A stretch of DNA of 6,368 bases from Bacteroidota bacterium (lineage in GTDB: Bacteria > Bacteroidota > Ignavibacteria > UBA10030): NCBI GenBank assembly GCA_025455125.1, contig JALONE010000067.1, forward strand, positions 1-6,368, written 5' to 3'. Below the pieces are notes generated by a model that worked only from the letters and a program-made list of their open reading frames with translations, did no database searches and was not told the DNA's origin. Positions 1-6,368 of this stretch are shown here, one piece after another. The position numbers were made by a program, and so were the translations under genes. Position 1 is the stretch's first letter; the number at the start of each line of letters is the position of its first letter.

Positions 1-1
1 C

Positions 2-727
2 AACCGGACCTACTTTTTCTCCGACGCCCATCTCGGCATAGGAACGCCGGAACAAGATCGGCAGAAGGAACGCCGCCTCATCGACTTTCTTGATTTCGTC
101 AAGCGTGATGCGGAACAGGTGTATATCGTCGGCGATCTCTTCGACTACTGGTTTGAGTACCGGAGCGTCGTCCCGAAAGGATATTACCGCCTCTTCACAA
201 AGCTGGCGGAACTGAAGGAACGCGGCATCCGTCTGATGTATGTCGTGGGAAATCACGACTTCTGGTTGAAGGACTATTTCCAGAAGGAATTCGGGATGGA
301 GATCCTGCGGGATCCGGCCGTGCGCGAGATCCGCGGGCATCGGTTCCTCATTCATCATGGCGACGGACTGGTCAAGAGCGATCGCGGGTATCGCATCCTG
401 AAACGCATCCTGCGGAACCGGTTCAACATCTGGCTCTTCTCGTTGCTGCACCCCGATTGTTCCGGCGCCATTGCACGCCGGTCGTCGCGCGCCAGCCGCC
501 AGTATACCGGCCAGCGCAAGTACGAAAATTCGGACATGGCCGCCTACGCATCGAAAAAGATCCGCGACGAGAACATCGAATACGTCGTCATGGGACACAG
601 CCACACGCCGCAGTTCCGGCGGATCGGCCGCGGCGCGTACGTCAACCTTGGCGACTGGATCGAGAGCAATACGTTTGCGGTGTTCGACGGCCGACGACTC
701 GAACTCCGCAACTGGCGGAATCGCTAG
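2..727 (+). CDS. lpxH: UDP-2,3-diacylglucosamine diphosphatase LpxH, 5'-partial
   Basis: LpxH is a peripheral membrane metallophosphoesterase that hydrolyses UDP-2,3-diacylglucosamine to lipid X and UMP in lipid A synthesis. The frame is open from base 2 with no start, so the first few residues lie outside the window; the GTG at 119 is internal. Counting the first visible codon (Asn) as residue 1, the metal-binding set is in order: SDAHLG (D8, H10), GDLFDYW (D45), GNHD (N84, H85), HHGDG (H118, H119) and GHSHTP (H199, H201). This closely matches the family's known ligand spacing (E. coli D8, H10, D41, N79, H114, H195, H197). The 241 visible codons compare with 240 residues in E. coli, so little is missing. 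The stretch at about 120-175, with LHPD and basic residues, fits the lipid-binding helical cap. It ends with TAG, 21 bases before the PBP1A gene, so co-transcription is likely. Another calcineurin-like phosphoesterase is possible but less likely. Confidence 0.9.
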   Translation, partial: NRTYFFSDAHLGIGTPEQDRQKERRLIDFLDFVKRDAEQVYIVGDLFDYWFEYRSVVPKGYYRLFTKLAELKERGIRLMYVVGNHDFWLKDYFQKEFGMEILRDPAVREIRGHRFLIHHGDGLVKSDRGYRILKRILRNRFNIWLFSLLHPDCSGAIARRSSRASRQYTGQRKYENSDMAAYASKKIRDENIEYVVMGHSHTPQFRRIGRGAYVNLGDWIESNTFAVFDGRRLELRNWRNR

Positions 728-739
728 ACCGCCGAGACT

Positions 740-744
740 CGGAG
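740..744 (+). promoter_or_regulatory. Ribosome binding site of the PBP1A gene
   Basis: CGGAG lies 4 bases before the ATG at 749 and supports that start. The core is complementary to the usual 16S rRNA 3' end, with slightly short spacing. The palindrome CCGAG-A-CTCGG (732-742) overlaps it and could partly mask the site in mRNA; this is inference. Confidence 0.5.
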
Positions 745-748
745 AACA

Positions 749-3061
749 ATGGCCTCGCAGCAATATACATCGGAGGATATGAAGCGGTACTTCAACGACC
801 CGGAGTTCCGCCGCAGCCGAATGCAACAACAACGCCCCATCTTCCGCAAGCGCAACCTCATTTCCCTCGCGGCGGCATTCCTTGTAGTGGCCCTGCTGAC
901 GTGGTATACGATCCACATCATCTCCGGCCTCCCGCCTCTGGAGAAGCTCGAGAATCCAAAGACCGAACTCGCGACCAAGGTCTATTCTGCCGACGGCATC
1001 GTCATCGATCAGTTCTTCTACAAGAACCGGACGCGCGTCACGCTGGACCGCCTCCCGCCAGGCCTGATCAAATGACTACTCGCAACAGAGGACAAAGACT
1101 TCTACTCTCACTGGGGCGTCAATCTTCCCCGGTTTGTGCGCCAGATGGCGGTCAATCTCGCGACCTTCCGCCAGGCGGGCGCCAGCACGATCACGCAACA
1201 GCTTGCACGCAATCTGTACAAGCTGAAGGGCAAGCGGGAATCGCTGTTCGACAAGGTGACACGGAAGATCCGCGAGTTCTTCACGTCCGTCCAGATCGAA
1301 CGGAACTTCACCAAGAACGAGATCCTCGAGTTGTACATCAACGTCGTCTTCTTCGGACGGCAGGCGTACGGCATCGAATCTGCCGCGCAGACGTATTTCG
1401 GCAAGCCCGCCGCGGACCTGACCGTTCAGGAATACACGATCTTCATCGGGATGCTGCGGGGGCCAAACTACTACGATCCGATCAATCATCCCGACCGCGC
1501 GCTCGGACGCCGCGATTTCGTCCTGAGCCAAATGGTGGAAGAAGGCATCCTCACTGCGCAGACCGTCGAAGCGATCAAGAGCGATTCGCTCGAGTTTCAT
1601 CTCGACGCGGCGGAATTCCATGCCGGCATCGCTCCGCACTTCGTCGAATCGGTCCGGCAGCTCCTTCTGAAAAAGGCGGAGACCTACGGCTTCGACATCT
1701 ACGAGGACGGCCTCCAGGTCTACACCACGCTTGACAGCCGCATGCAACGCCATGCGATCACGGCAATCGAGGAGCATGTAACGGAATTCCAGAAGGGCTT
1801 CGACGCGACGTGGGATTGGGACAAAGTCCCCGATGTCCTCGCGGAGAACGTCTCCAAGGTCATTCGGGAAAGTGAGGCATACCGAAAGGCGCGCAACGCT
1901 GCAATGCGGGACAGCATCATCAATGCATTCAAGACGGATCCCGCGTTCATCGATTCGGTGAAGCGCATTGCGCAGACCATCGAGGTGGGATTCGTCGTGA
2001 TCAATCCGCACACCGGCCACATTCTCGCGGAGGTCGGCGGAAGAAATTTCCGCACGTTTAAATACGGACTCAATCACGTCCGGCAGATCCGCCGCCAACC
2101 GGGCTCCGCATTCAAGCCATTCGTGTATACCGTCGCCGTCGATAACGGATATCCCCCGTGTTACGAGATCCAGAATCTCCCCGTCACCATCCCGATGCCC
2201 GACGGCACCCGATGGACCCCCGAGAATTTCGACAAGACCATCGGCGGCAAGTATACGCTGCGTGAGGCGCTGAAGCAGTCGGTCAATCTCGTGACCGTGC
2301 GCGCGATCCTCGAGATCGCTCCGGCGCGCCAGGTTGCTGAATATGCGAAACGCATGGGTATTCGTTCGCCCGTCCCGCCATACGAATCGATCGCCCTAGG
2401 TACGCCGGAGGTCTCCCCGCTGGAACTCACCTCCTCATTTGGCGTGTATGCGAATGAAGGCGTGCTCGTTTCTCCCATCTCGATCCTGAAGATCGAGGAC
2501 AAGGACGGCAACGTCATCGAGACCAGCACGCCGGAAAAGAAGGAGGCCCTCAGCAAGGAAACGGCATTCCTGATGACGGACATGCTGACCGGCACGGTCA
2601 ACGGGGGGACGGCAACGCGTGCGATCCGGTCATTCTACAACGGACCGGCCGCAGGCAAGACCGGGACCACGAACGATTATGCAGACGCGTGGTTTGTGGG
2701 ATTCACGCCGCAGCTGGTTGCGGGCGCATGGGTGGGATTCGACGATGTCCGGATCAAGTTCGGAAGCAGCGATGGGCAAGGCGGACGGGCGGCGGCTCCG
2801 ATCATCGGCCGGTTCTGGCAGCACACCTACGAGGACCCGGCCATCGGATTGCCGCTTGAGTATTTCAACCAGCCCGAAGGGATCGCGACCGACACCATCT
2901 GCGTTGACACGAAGAAGAAAGCCCGGGAGTTCTGTCCGGAGAAGACCACAGAGATCTTCAATGTCCGTTATCCTCTCGGTCTATGTGAAAAGCACACGAG
3001 CGCCGACTGGAACGAAGGTTCCGAGAACGACGCTCGTCGCAAGAGCAAGGTGAACTGGTAG
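749..3061 (+). CDS. Class A penicillin-binding protein (PBP1A type), interrupted by an in-frame TGA
   Basis: This is a bifunctional peptidoglycan synthase: a GT51 glycosyltransferase polymerises lipid II and a transpeptidase cross-links the stem peptides outside the inner membrane. Numbering all 770 codons, including the stop at 109: a basic cytoplasmic start, one membrane helix at about 38-59, then GT51 motifs EDKDFYSHWG (catalytic E114), GASTITQQ (144-151), RKIRE (172-176), KNEILELYIN (189-198) and GRQAYGIESAAQTYF (203-217). The transpeptidase has SAFK (nucleophile S453, K456), SVN (511-513) and KTGTT (from K637). The C-terminal tail has three cysteines (TICVD, EFCPEK, GLCEKH). Length and domain order are normal. 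The oddity is TGA at codon 109, between LPPGLIK and LLATEDKDFY, where relatives usually have Ala. The frame resumes immediately and stays open to TAG at 3059. As read, translation gives a 108-residue anchor without enzyme domains. A GTG (1136) or ATG (1145) restart would lose E114. This may be a recent pseudogene, a read-through gene or a sequence error. Family identity is certain; functional state is not. Confidence 0.93.
1073..1075 (+). other. In-frame TGA inside the PBP1A gene (codon 109)
   Basis: The context reads AAA TGA CTA CTC. Frame and homology continue on both sides, so this is not a simple one-base frameshift. Starting from the expected alanine codon it needs two substitutions, or an inserted base plus a nearby lost base (AAT GCA versus AAA TGA). 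Starting from a serine TCA it needs one change. TGA followed by C is known as a weak termination context in E. coli. The aroB gene in this window ends with TGA at its normal C-terminus, so general reassignment of TGA in this organism is unlikely. Confidence 0.85.
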
Positions 3062-3070
3062 ATCGCGTAC

Positions 3071-4900
3071 TTACTTTAGAAGCTGCATCTTCTTCGTTTC
3101 CACAAGCCCGCTGGCAACGAGCCGGTAGAAATAGAGGCCCGACGCCAATCCTTCCCCGTTGAACGTCACTTGGTATCTCCCCGGTTGCTGCACGGCATCC
3201 ACCAGCACCGCCACCTCACGACCCAAGACGTCATACACTCTCAGGTCCACCCCACCGACCACTGACAACTGATAACTGACCACGGTCGTCGGATTGAACG
3301 GGTTTGGATAATTCTGGTTCAGCACGATCGCGGTCGGCAACGTCGGGGTTTCTTCCACCCCCACGACACTTCCGCCGTAGCTCCAGCCATATGTTTGCGT
3401 GGGCAGGCTCTCGTTGTCATGACGATCCAGCGATGTAACGGCGAAGTAGTAGACGTTGGGGTCACCGGTTGCGGGAAATTTTGTGTAGCTCGTACCCGTT
3501 GTCACATACACAACATTGCTGAGCTCGTTGAAATCGATCGGGAGCGACGTTGATGAGTAGACAAGATAGCGCGCTGGTACTTCTCCATCGGATGCAGGCG
3601 TGGGGGCTTTCCATCGTATGAATGCATACGTCTTTCCGGCCGACGGCTCGATCCGGAAGCTGTCTGGCATCACCGGGGGAACGGAATCCCGCCACGGCAT
3701 CGTCGGGCGCAGCGCGAACGGGCGCCGGATGATCTCGGAGGTCACTTTCGGATAGACGGAACCCCGGAGCGAATCGTTCAATCGGCGTTTGTTTTCTTTG
3801 AAATACCGTGCGCTGAAGTGAACACTTCCTTGTATATTCGCCTGAGTTCTGTCAAAGTCAATTTGGTCTGCGAGCTCCTTCACGGACCACCCTGATTGAG
3901 TCGTATCCACTGCTTTATATGTAGCTTGACCGATGTACATATGTCGGGCAAAGGCGTTGTCGCTCCACCAATCAGCCAAGACACCGTACGGAGCAGTTGG
4001 ATGGGCGAAGTGCCAGTATACTTGCGGCACGAGATAGTCAATCCACCCCTCTTGGAGCCAGCGGCGCGAATCGGCGTAGATTGCATCGTACGAGAAGTAT
4101 CCTGAGCTCGTCGGACCGTACGGATATGGGCGCCAAGCGCCTGGCGGGCTGATCCCGAACTTCAACCGCGAATTGAACGCCGCGAGACTGTCACGGATCG
4201 TACGCACGAGAATATTGACGTTCTCGCGACGCCAGTCCCCCAGCGACATGCCGCCACCGTAAAGATTGTACTCGTTCAGATCCTCGGTGGTAATGCTGCT
4301 GGAATAGAAGTAGTCGTCGAAATGGATGCCGTCCACGTCGTAGCGCCTCGCCACATCCATGATGACGCCGGTGACATATTCGCGCACGGATGGAATGCCG
4401 GGATTCAGGATCTTGAGCGTACCGAACGTGAGCACCCATTCAGGATGGGTGACCGAGACATGCGTCGGCGCGACACTCGAACTCGACGTGTTGACAACGG
4501 CACGATACGGATTGAACCACGCATGGATCTCCAGTCCGCGCTGACGGCATGCATCGATGACGAATTGGAGCGGATCATATCCGGGATTGGTCCCTTGTGC
4601 GGCGCCGCTGATCCATTGCGACCACGGTTCGATCGCCGAGGCATAGAACGCGTCGCACGACGGGCGCACTTGGAAGAAGATCGAATTGACGCCAACATTC
4701 ACCAGCGAATCGAGCGTGGCGGTCAGGTTGGCCTGCGAGTTGCTTGTCGTCCAGTCGATGTTGGACACCGTTGCGATCCACGCCCCGCGCATTTCGCGCT
4801 TCGGGGGTGAAACATATGCGGATCGGGAAAGATACTGCGCTTGAAGCGCGGACGCCGTGAGCAGAAGGAGAAGAAGCCGCAGAGAGAAGCGAAGATTCAT
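3071..4900 (-). CDS. Secreted GHL10-family glycoside hydrolase-like protein with T9SS sorting domain
   Basis: The predicted 609-residue protein starts at the ATG at 4900, which gives a clean signal peptide: MNLR, a run of leucines, then ALQA with likely cleavage after A21. Starts at 4960 (ATG) or 4972 (GTG) only add a non-signal-like lead. Residues about 34-395 are a GHL10 (DUF187) TIM-barrel domain: KREMRGAWIATVSNIDW, FFQVRPSCDAFY, HAWFNPYR, the acidic DGIHFDDYFY (D195, D196, probable active site), FGISPPGAWR and WIDYLVPQVYWHF. Residues about 408-500 look like a fibronectin type III domain. Residues about 525-609 are a type A T9SS sorting domain with NYPNPFNPTT, LRVYDVLGREVAVLVD and SGLYFYRL...KKMQLLK. 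It is therefore expected to be exported and moved to the cell surface or medium. In E. coli the GHL10 protein DigH cleaves denuded peptidoglycan glycan. That substrate is plausible here but unproven, and another polysaccharide is equally possible. The gene ends TAA, convergent with PBP1A. No strong ribosome binding site is visible, as often in Bacteroidota. Confidence 0.9.
   Translation of the reverse strand: MNLRFSLRLLLLLLTASALQAQYLSRSAYVSPPKREMRGAWIATVSNIDWTTSNSQANLTATLDSLVNVGVNSIFFQVRPSCDAFYASAIEPWSQWISGAAQGTNPGYDPLQFVIDACRQRGLEIHAWFNPYRAVVNTSSSSVAPTHVSVTHPEWVLTFGTLKILNPGIPSVREYVTGVIMDVARRYDVDGIHFDDYFYSSSITTEDLNEYNLYGGGMSLGDWRRENVNILVRTIRDSLAAFNSRLKFGISPPGAWRPYPYGPTSSGYFSYDAIYADSRRWLQEGWIDYLVPQVYWHFAHPTAPYGVLADWWSDNAFARHMYIGQATYKAVDTTQSGWSVKELADQIDFDRTQANIQGSVHFSARYFKENKRRLNDSLRGSVYPKVTSEIIRRPFALRPTMPWRDSVPPVMPDSFRIEPSAGKTYAFIRWKAPTPASDGEVPARYLVYSSTSLPIDFNELSNVVYVTTGTSYTKFPATGDPNVYYFAVTSLDRHDNESLPTQTYGWSYGGSVVGVEETPTLPTAIVLNQNYPNPFNPTTVVSYQLSVVGGVDLRVYDVLGREVAVLVDAVQQPGRYQVTFNGEGLASGLYFYRLVASGLVETKKMQLLK
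3253..3280. repeat. Heptanucleotide tandem repeat inside the T9SS domain coding region
   Basis: Four 7-base units follow one another on the + strand: CACCGAC, CACTGAC, AACTGAT, AACTGAC. On the coding (-) strand they give the QLSVVGG part of the sorting domain (about residues 544-550). Since 7 is not a multiple of 3, the units are read in different frames, so the repetition is a DNA feature and not a protein repeat. Confidence 0.6.
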
Positions 4901-4983
4901 GGGGAACTTGATCGTTGGTGATGATAGAATAAAGTGAGAAAAGAGTGTGAAAGATGCCATGCCCGCCGTCACGATGTTTACGA

Positions 4984-5045
4984 ACCCGACCCGGGTTCTG
5001 TCCCGGGTTCTGACCCGGGATCGATCTTGAAGGTTTGAGACGGAC
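4984..5045. repeat. 62-base intergenic repeat, copy A
   Basis: It pairs with copy B at 5157-5218 as a direct repeat: 55 of 62 positions are identical by eye, without gaps. It contains three CCCGGG cores starting at 4990, 5002 and 5014 (12-base period), followed by a GGGATCGATCTTGAAGG tail ending in TTTGAGACGGAC. Arms 4989-4995 and 5002-5008 can form a 7-base-pair hairpin. Confidence 0.85.
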
Positions 5046-5047
5046 TA

Positions 5048-5103
5048 CTGATTCACCACTGATTTCACAGATTTGTACTGAGGTTCCTTGATGTGTGAAT
5101 CAG
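5048..5103. repeat. 9-base inverted repeat with adjoining ACTGATT repeat
   Basis: CTGATTCAC (5048-5056) is perfectly complementary to GTGAATCAG (5095-5103), with a 38-base loop. ACTGATTCAC is also repeated directly as ACTGATTTCAC (5058-5068). This lies between the two 62-base repeats. There is no adjacent T run, so it does not look like an intrinsic terminator. Confidence 0.5.
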
Positions 5104-5156
5104 CGAAATCTCCCAGAAGTCTTGAACAAGGTGACTCGAAGGTGCTTCGGTCCCAG

Positions 5157-5218
5157 ACCCGACCCGGGTTCCGACCCGGGTTCCAACCCGGGATCGATAT
5201 TGAAGATTTGAGATGGAC
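5157..5218. repeat. 62-base intergenic repeat, copy B
   Basis: Second copy of the repeat at 4984-5045, with the same orientation. CCCGGG cores start at 5163, 5175 and 5187, again 12 bases apart, followed by a GGGATCGATATTGAAGA tail ending in TTTGAGATGGAC. None of the seven differences from copy A falls in a CCCGGG core. ACCCGGGT at 5162-5169 and 5174-5181 can form a perfect 8-base-pair stem with a TCCG loop. Confidence 0.85.
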
Positions 5219-5229
5219 GGGCCAAACCC

Positions 5230-5250
5230 TTCTGACTTCTGAATTTTGAC
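5230..5250. repeat. Short heptanucleotide repeat
   Basis: Three 7-base units occur in a row: TTCTGAC, TTCTGAA, TTTTGAC. The TGA core recurs with the same 7-base period as in the repeat at 3253-3280, but the flanking bases differ. It lies just downstream of the aroB stop. Confidence 0.5.
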
Positions 5251-5283
5251 TTTCGCTTTATGCTCCCGGCTCGGCTCCTCGGC

Positions 5284-6366
5284 TCATTCCCCCATCACGT
5301 CTTTCAACACCTCGCGCTCCACAGCATCCGTCACGCATACCTTTCCAATGGCCACGGGGAGCACAAACCGCGGACGGGCGCTGACGTTCTTCTTGTCCCG
5401 CCCCATCGCGGGGATGATCTTCGACCGATTCAGCCTGCGGAGTTCCACGCGCATGGGGATACGAGCGATCAGCGAACGAATGCGCTCGGCGGCCACATGG
5501 TCGATCAACCCGTGACGCTGCGCGATGGTCGTCTCCGCCGCCATCCCCAGCAGGACTGCCTCGCCGTGTTTGAGGAGGCGGTAGGCTCCCGCAGCTTCGA
5601 GCGCGTGTCCGACCGTGTGTCCAAAGTTCAGAATGGCACGCAGATTCCGCTCATGTTCATCCTCTGCCACTACGGCCGCTTTGATGGCAATGCAGCGCTC
5701 CAGCACCAGGCCAAGCTCTCGTTTCTCGAGCGCAATGATCCGTTCGAGATTCTCTTCCAGAAAGGAAAACAACTCCGCGTCAGCGATGACCCCGTACTTG
5801 ATGATCTCGCCCATTCCGCTGATCACCTCGCGACTCGGCAAGGTCTTGAGATATGCGGTATCGACCCACACGAACCGCGGCTGATGGAAGGTGCCGATGA
5901 GGTTCTTCCCGAGCGAGTGATTCACCCCGGTCTTTCCTCCGATCGCACTGTCCACCTGCGAGATCACGGTCGTCGGAACTTGCACCACCGGAACACCGCG
6001 CTGAAAGACCGATGCAACAAATCCCGCAAGATCGCCGACGACGCCCCCGCCGAACGCAATGACCGCGGTTCTCCGTCCCATGCCATGCGTTAGCATCTCC
6101 GCGATGATCGCTTCTGCCCGCCGCATGTTCTTCTGTCGTTCGCCCGCCGGAATGACGACCGGCAGAACCTGAAGTCCTGCCCGCAGGAGATTGTTCTGGA
6201 ACGCCTTCAAATGAAGCCGCGCCACTGTCGCATCCGTCACAACCACGGCCGATTCCGGCAATCCGTTCCGGCGCCAGTGGGCCGGGAATTCGCTCCCCGC
6301 ACGCTGCCCGATGTGAACCGTGTACGAGCGTTCACCTAACATAACCTGGATCGATTTGGAATGCAT
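5284..6366 (-). CDS. aroB: 3-dehydroquinate synthase
   Basis: This cytoplasmic enzyme is the second of the shikimate pathway. It converts DAHP to 3-dehydroquinate using NAD and a divalent metal, leading to chorismate and aromatic amino acids. The 360-residue length is typical. NAD-binding GGGVVGDLAGF (106-116) is followed by PTTVISQVDSAIGGKTGVNH (131-150) and KNLIGTFHQP (154-163). The metal ligands are E187 (GMGEIIKYG), H250 (ILNFGHTVGHALEA) and H267 (KHGEAV). Their spacing of 63 and 17 residues equals that of E. coli AroB (E184, H247, H264). DKK (324-326) is also present. The start is the ATG at 6366, giving MHSKSIQVMLGERSYTVHIG, a normal AroB beginning. Only two bases upstream are visible, so a slightly earlier start and the ribosome binding site cannot be checked. 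It ends with TGA at the usual C-terminus. The next gene on the same strand is 383 bases away, so a shared operon is doubtful. Confidence 0.97.
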   Translation of the reverse strand: MHSKSIQVMLGERSYTVHIGQRAGSEFPAHWRRNGLPESAVVVTDATVARLHLKAFQNNLLRAGLQVLPVVIPAGERQKNMRRAEAIIAEMLTHGMGRRTAVIAFGGGVVGDLAGFVASVFQRGVPVVQVPTTVISQVDSAIGGKTGVNHSLGKNLIGTFHQPRFVWVDTAYLKTLPSREVISGMGEIIKYGVIADAELFSFLEENLERIIALEKRELGLVLERCIAIKAAVVAEDEHERNLRAILNFGHTVGHALEAAGAYRLLKHGEAVLLGMAAETTIAQRHGLIDHVAAERIRSLIARIPMRVELRRLNRSKIIPAMGRDKKNVSARPRFVLPVAIGKVCVTDAVEREVLKDVMGE

Positions 6367-6368
6367 CG

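Larger units (their letters stand above)
4901..5283. other. 383-base intergenic region between aroB and the GHL10 gene, rich in repeats
   Basis: Both flanking genes are on the - strand, so this is the 3' region of aroB and the 5' region of the GHL10 gene. It holds the two 62-base repeat copies, an inverted repeat and a heptad repeat, listed separately. I see no convincing protein gene, no RNA gene and no hairpin followed by a T run on either strand. The part nearest the GHL10 start (4901-4972) is AT-richer and probably holds its promoter, but no confident -10/-35 or Bacteroidota-type promoter could be picked out. Confidence 0.6.

Noticed and set aside
1073..1120. Selenocysteine or tryptophan recoding at the internal TGA
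   Set aside because: The family has Ala or a similar small residue here, not Cys, Sec or Trp. No convincing SECIS-like hairpin is visible just downstream, and aroB ends normally with TGA.
457..1734. Long + strand frame (425 codons) across the lpxH-PBP1A junction
   Set aside because: The translation is rich in Arg, Pro and His, has no domain, and overlaps both recognised genes out of frame.
1076..2098. Long open frame (340 codons) on the - strand, opposite PBP1A
   Set aside because: It is antisense to a gene with clear GT51 and transpeptidase motifs, shows no recognisable domain, and is explained by the codon bias of the real gene.
3072..3095. Possible terminator hairpin near the convergent gene ends (AGAAG...CTTCT)
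   Set aside because: The stem has only 5 base pairs, lies in the coding end of the GHL10 gene, and has no T run.
4901..4972. N-terminal extension of the GHL10 protein to the ATG at 4960 or GTG at 4972
   Set aside because: The extension would bury the signal peptide behind 20-24 residues; the ATG at 4900 gives a standard signal peptide.
5135..5150. Stem-loop CGAAG-GTG-CTTCG
   Set aside because: It is a short stem with no T run on either side, within the range expected by chance.
5091..5249. Small + strand ORF of 52 codons with a fair ribosome binding site (GAGG, 7-base spacer) and PGFRPGFQPG repeats
   Set aside because: The repetitive part is just copy B of the DNA repeat. The same frame in copy A has a stop, and the ORF ends within the heptad repeat. 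Coding is not supported.
5260..6093. Open frame of 277 codons on the + strand, opposite aroB
   Set aside because: It is a shadow of aroB, whose motifs and metal ligands are unambiguous.

Overview
The window looks like chromosomal DNA from a moderately GC-rich Gram-negative bacterium of the Bacteroidota/Chlorobiota group. The strongest sign is the C-terminus of the secreted protein at 3071-4900. It carries a type IX secretion (T9SS, Por) sorting domain with the NYPNPFNPTT opening, the VYDVLGREV core and the ending SGLYFYRL...KKMQLLK. This style is especially common in Ignavibacteria-like lineages. The LpxH gene implies an outer membrane with lipid A. The genus assignment is inference only.

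Layout. On the + strand, positions 2-727 hold an almost complete lpxH (lipid A synthesis, 5' end cut by the window edge). After 21 bases, and probably in the same operon, comes a bifunctional class A penicillin-binding protein (PBP1A type, 749-3061). This gene is interrupted at codon 109 by an in-frame TGA, immediately before the glycosyltransferase catalytic motif. It otherwise stays open and well conserved on both sides, in the same frame. Only 9 bases later, in convergent orientation, ends a T9SS-exported GHL10-family glycoside hydrolase-like protein (3071-4900, - strand). Upstream of it lies a 383-base non-coding interval (4901-5283). The interval holds two copies of a 62-base repeat built on triplets of CCCGGG at exact 12-base spacing, a 9-base inverted repeat, and a short heptanucleotide repeat. 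The window ends with aroB (5284-6366, - strand), a complete 3-dehydroquinate synthase of the shikimate pathway.

How the genes fit together. Three of the four genes concern the cell envelope: lipid A (LpxH), peptidoglycan synthesis (PBP1A) and a secreted GHL10 enzyme whose family includes a peptidoglycan glycan hydrolase. aroB is unrelated housekeeping metabolism. I see no clearly new biological system. The points most worth a second look are the internal TGA in the PBP1A gene and the CCCGGG repeat pair. No RNA gene, CRISPR array or insertion sequence was recognised.
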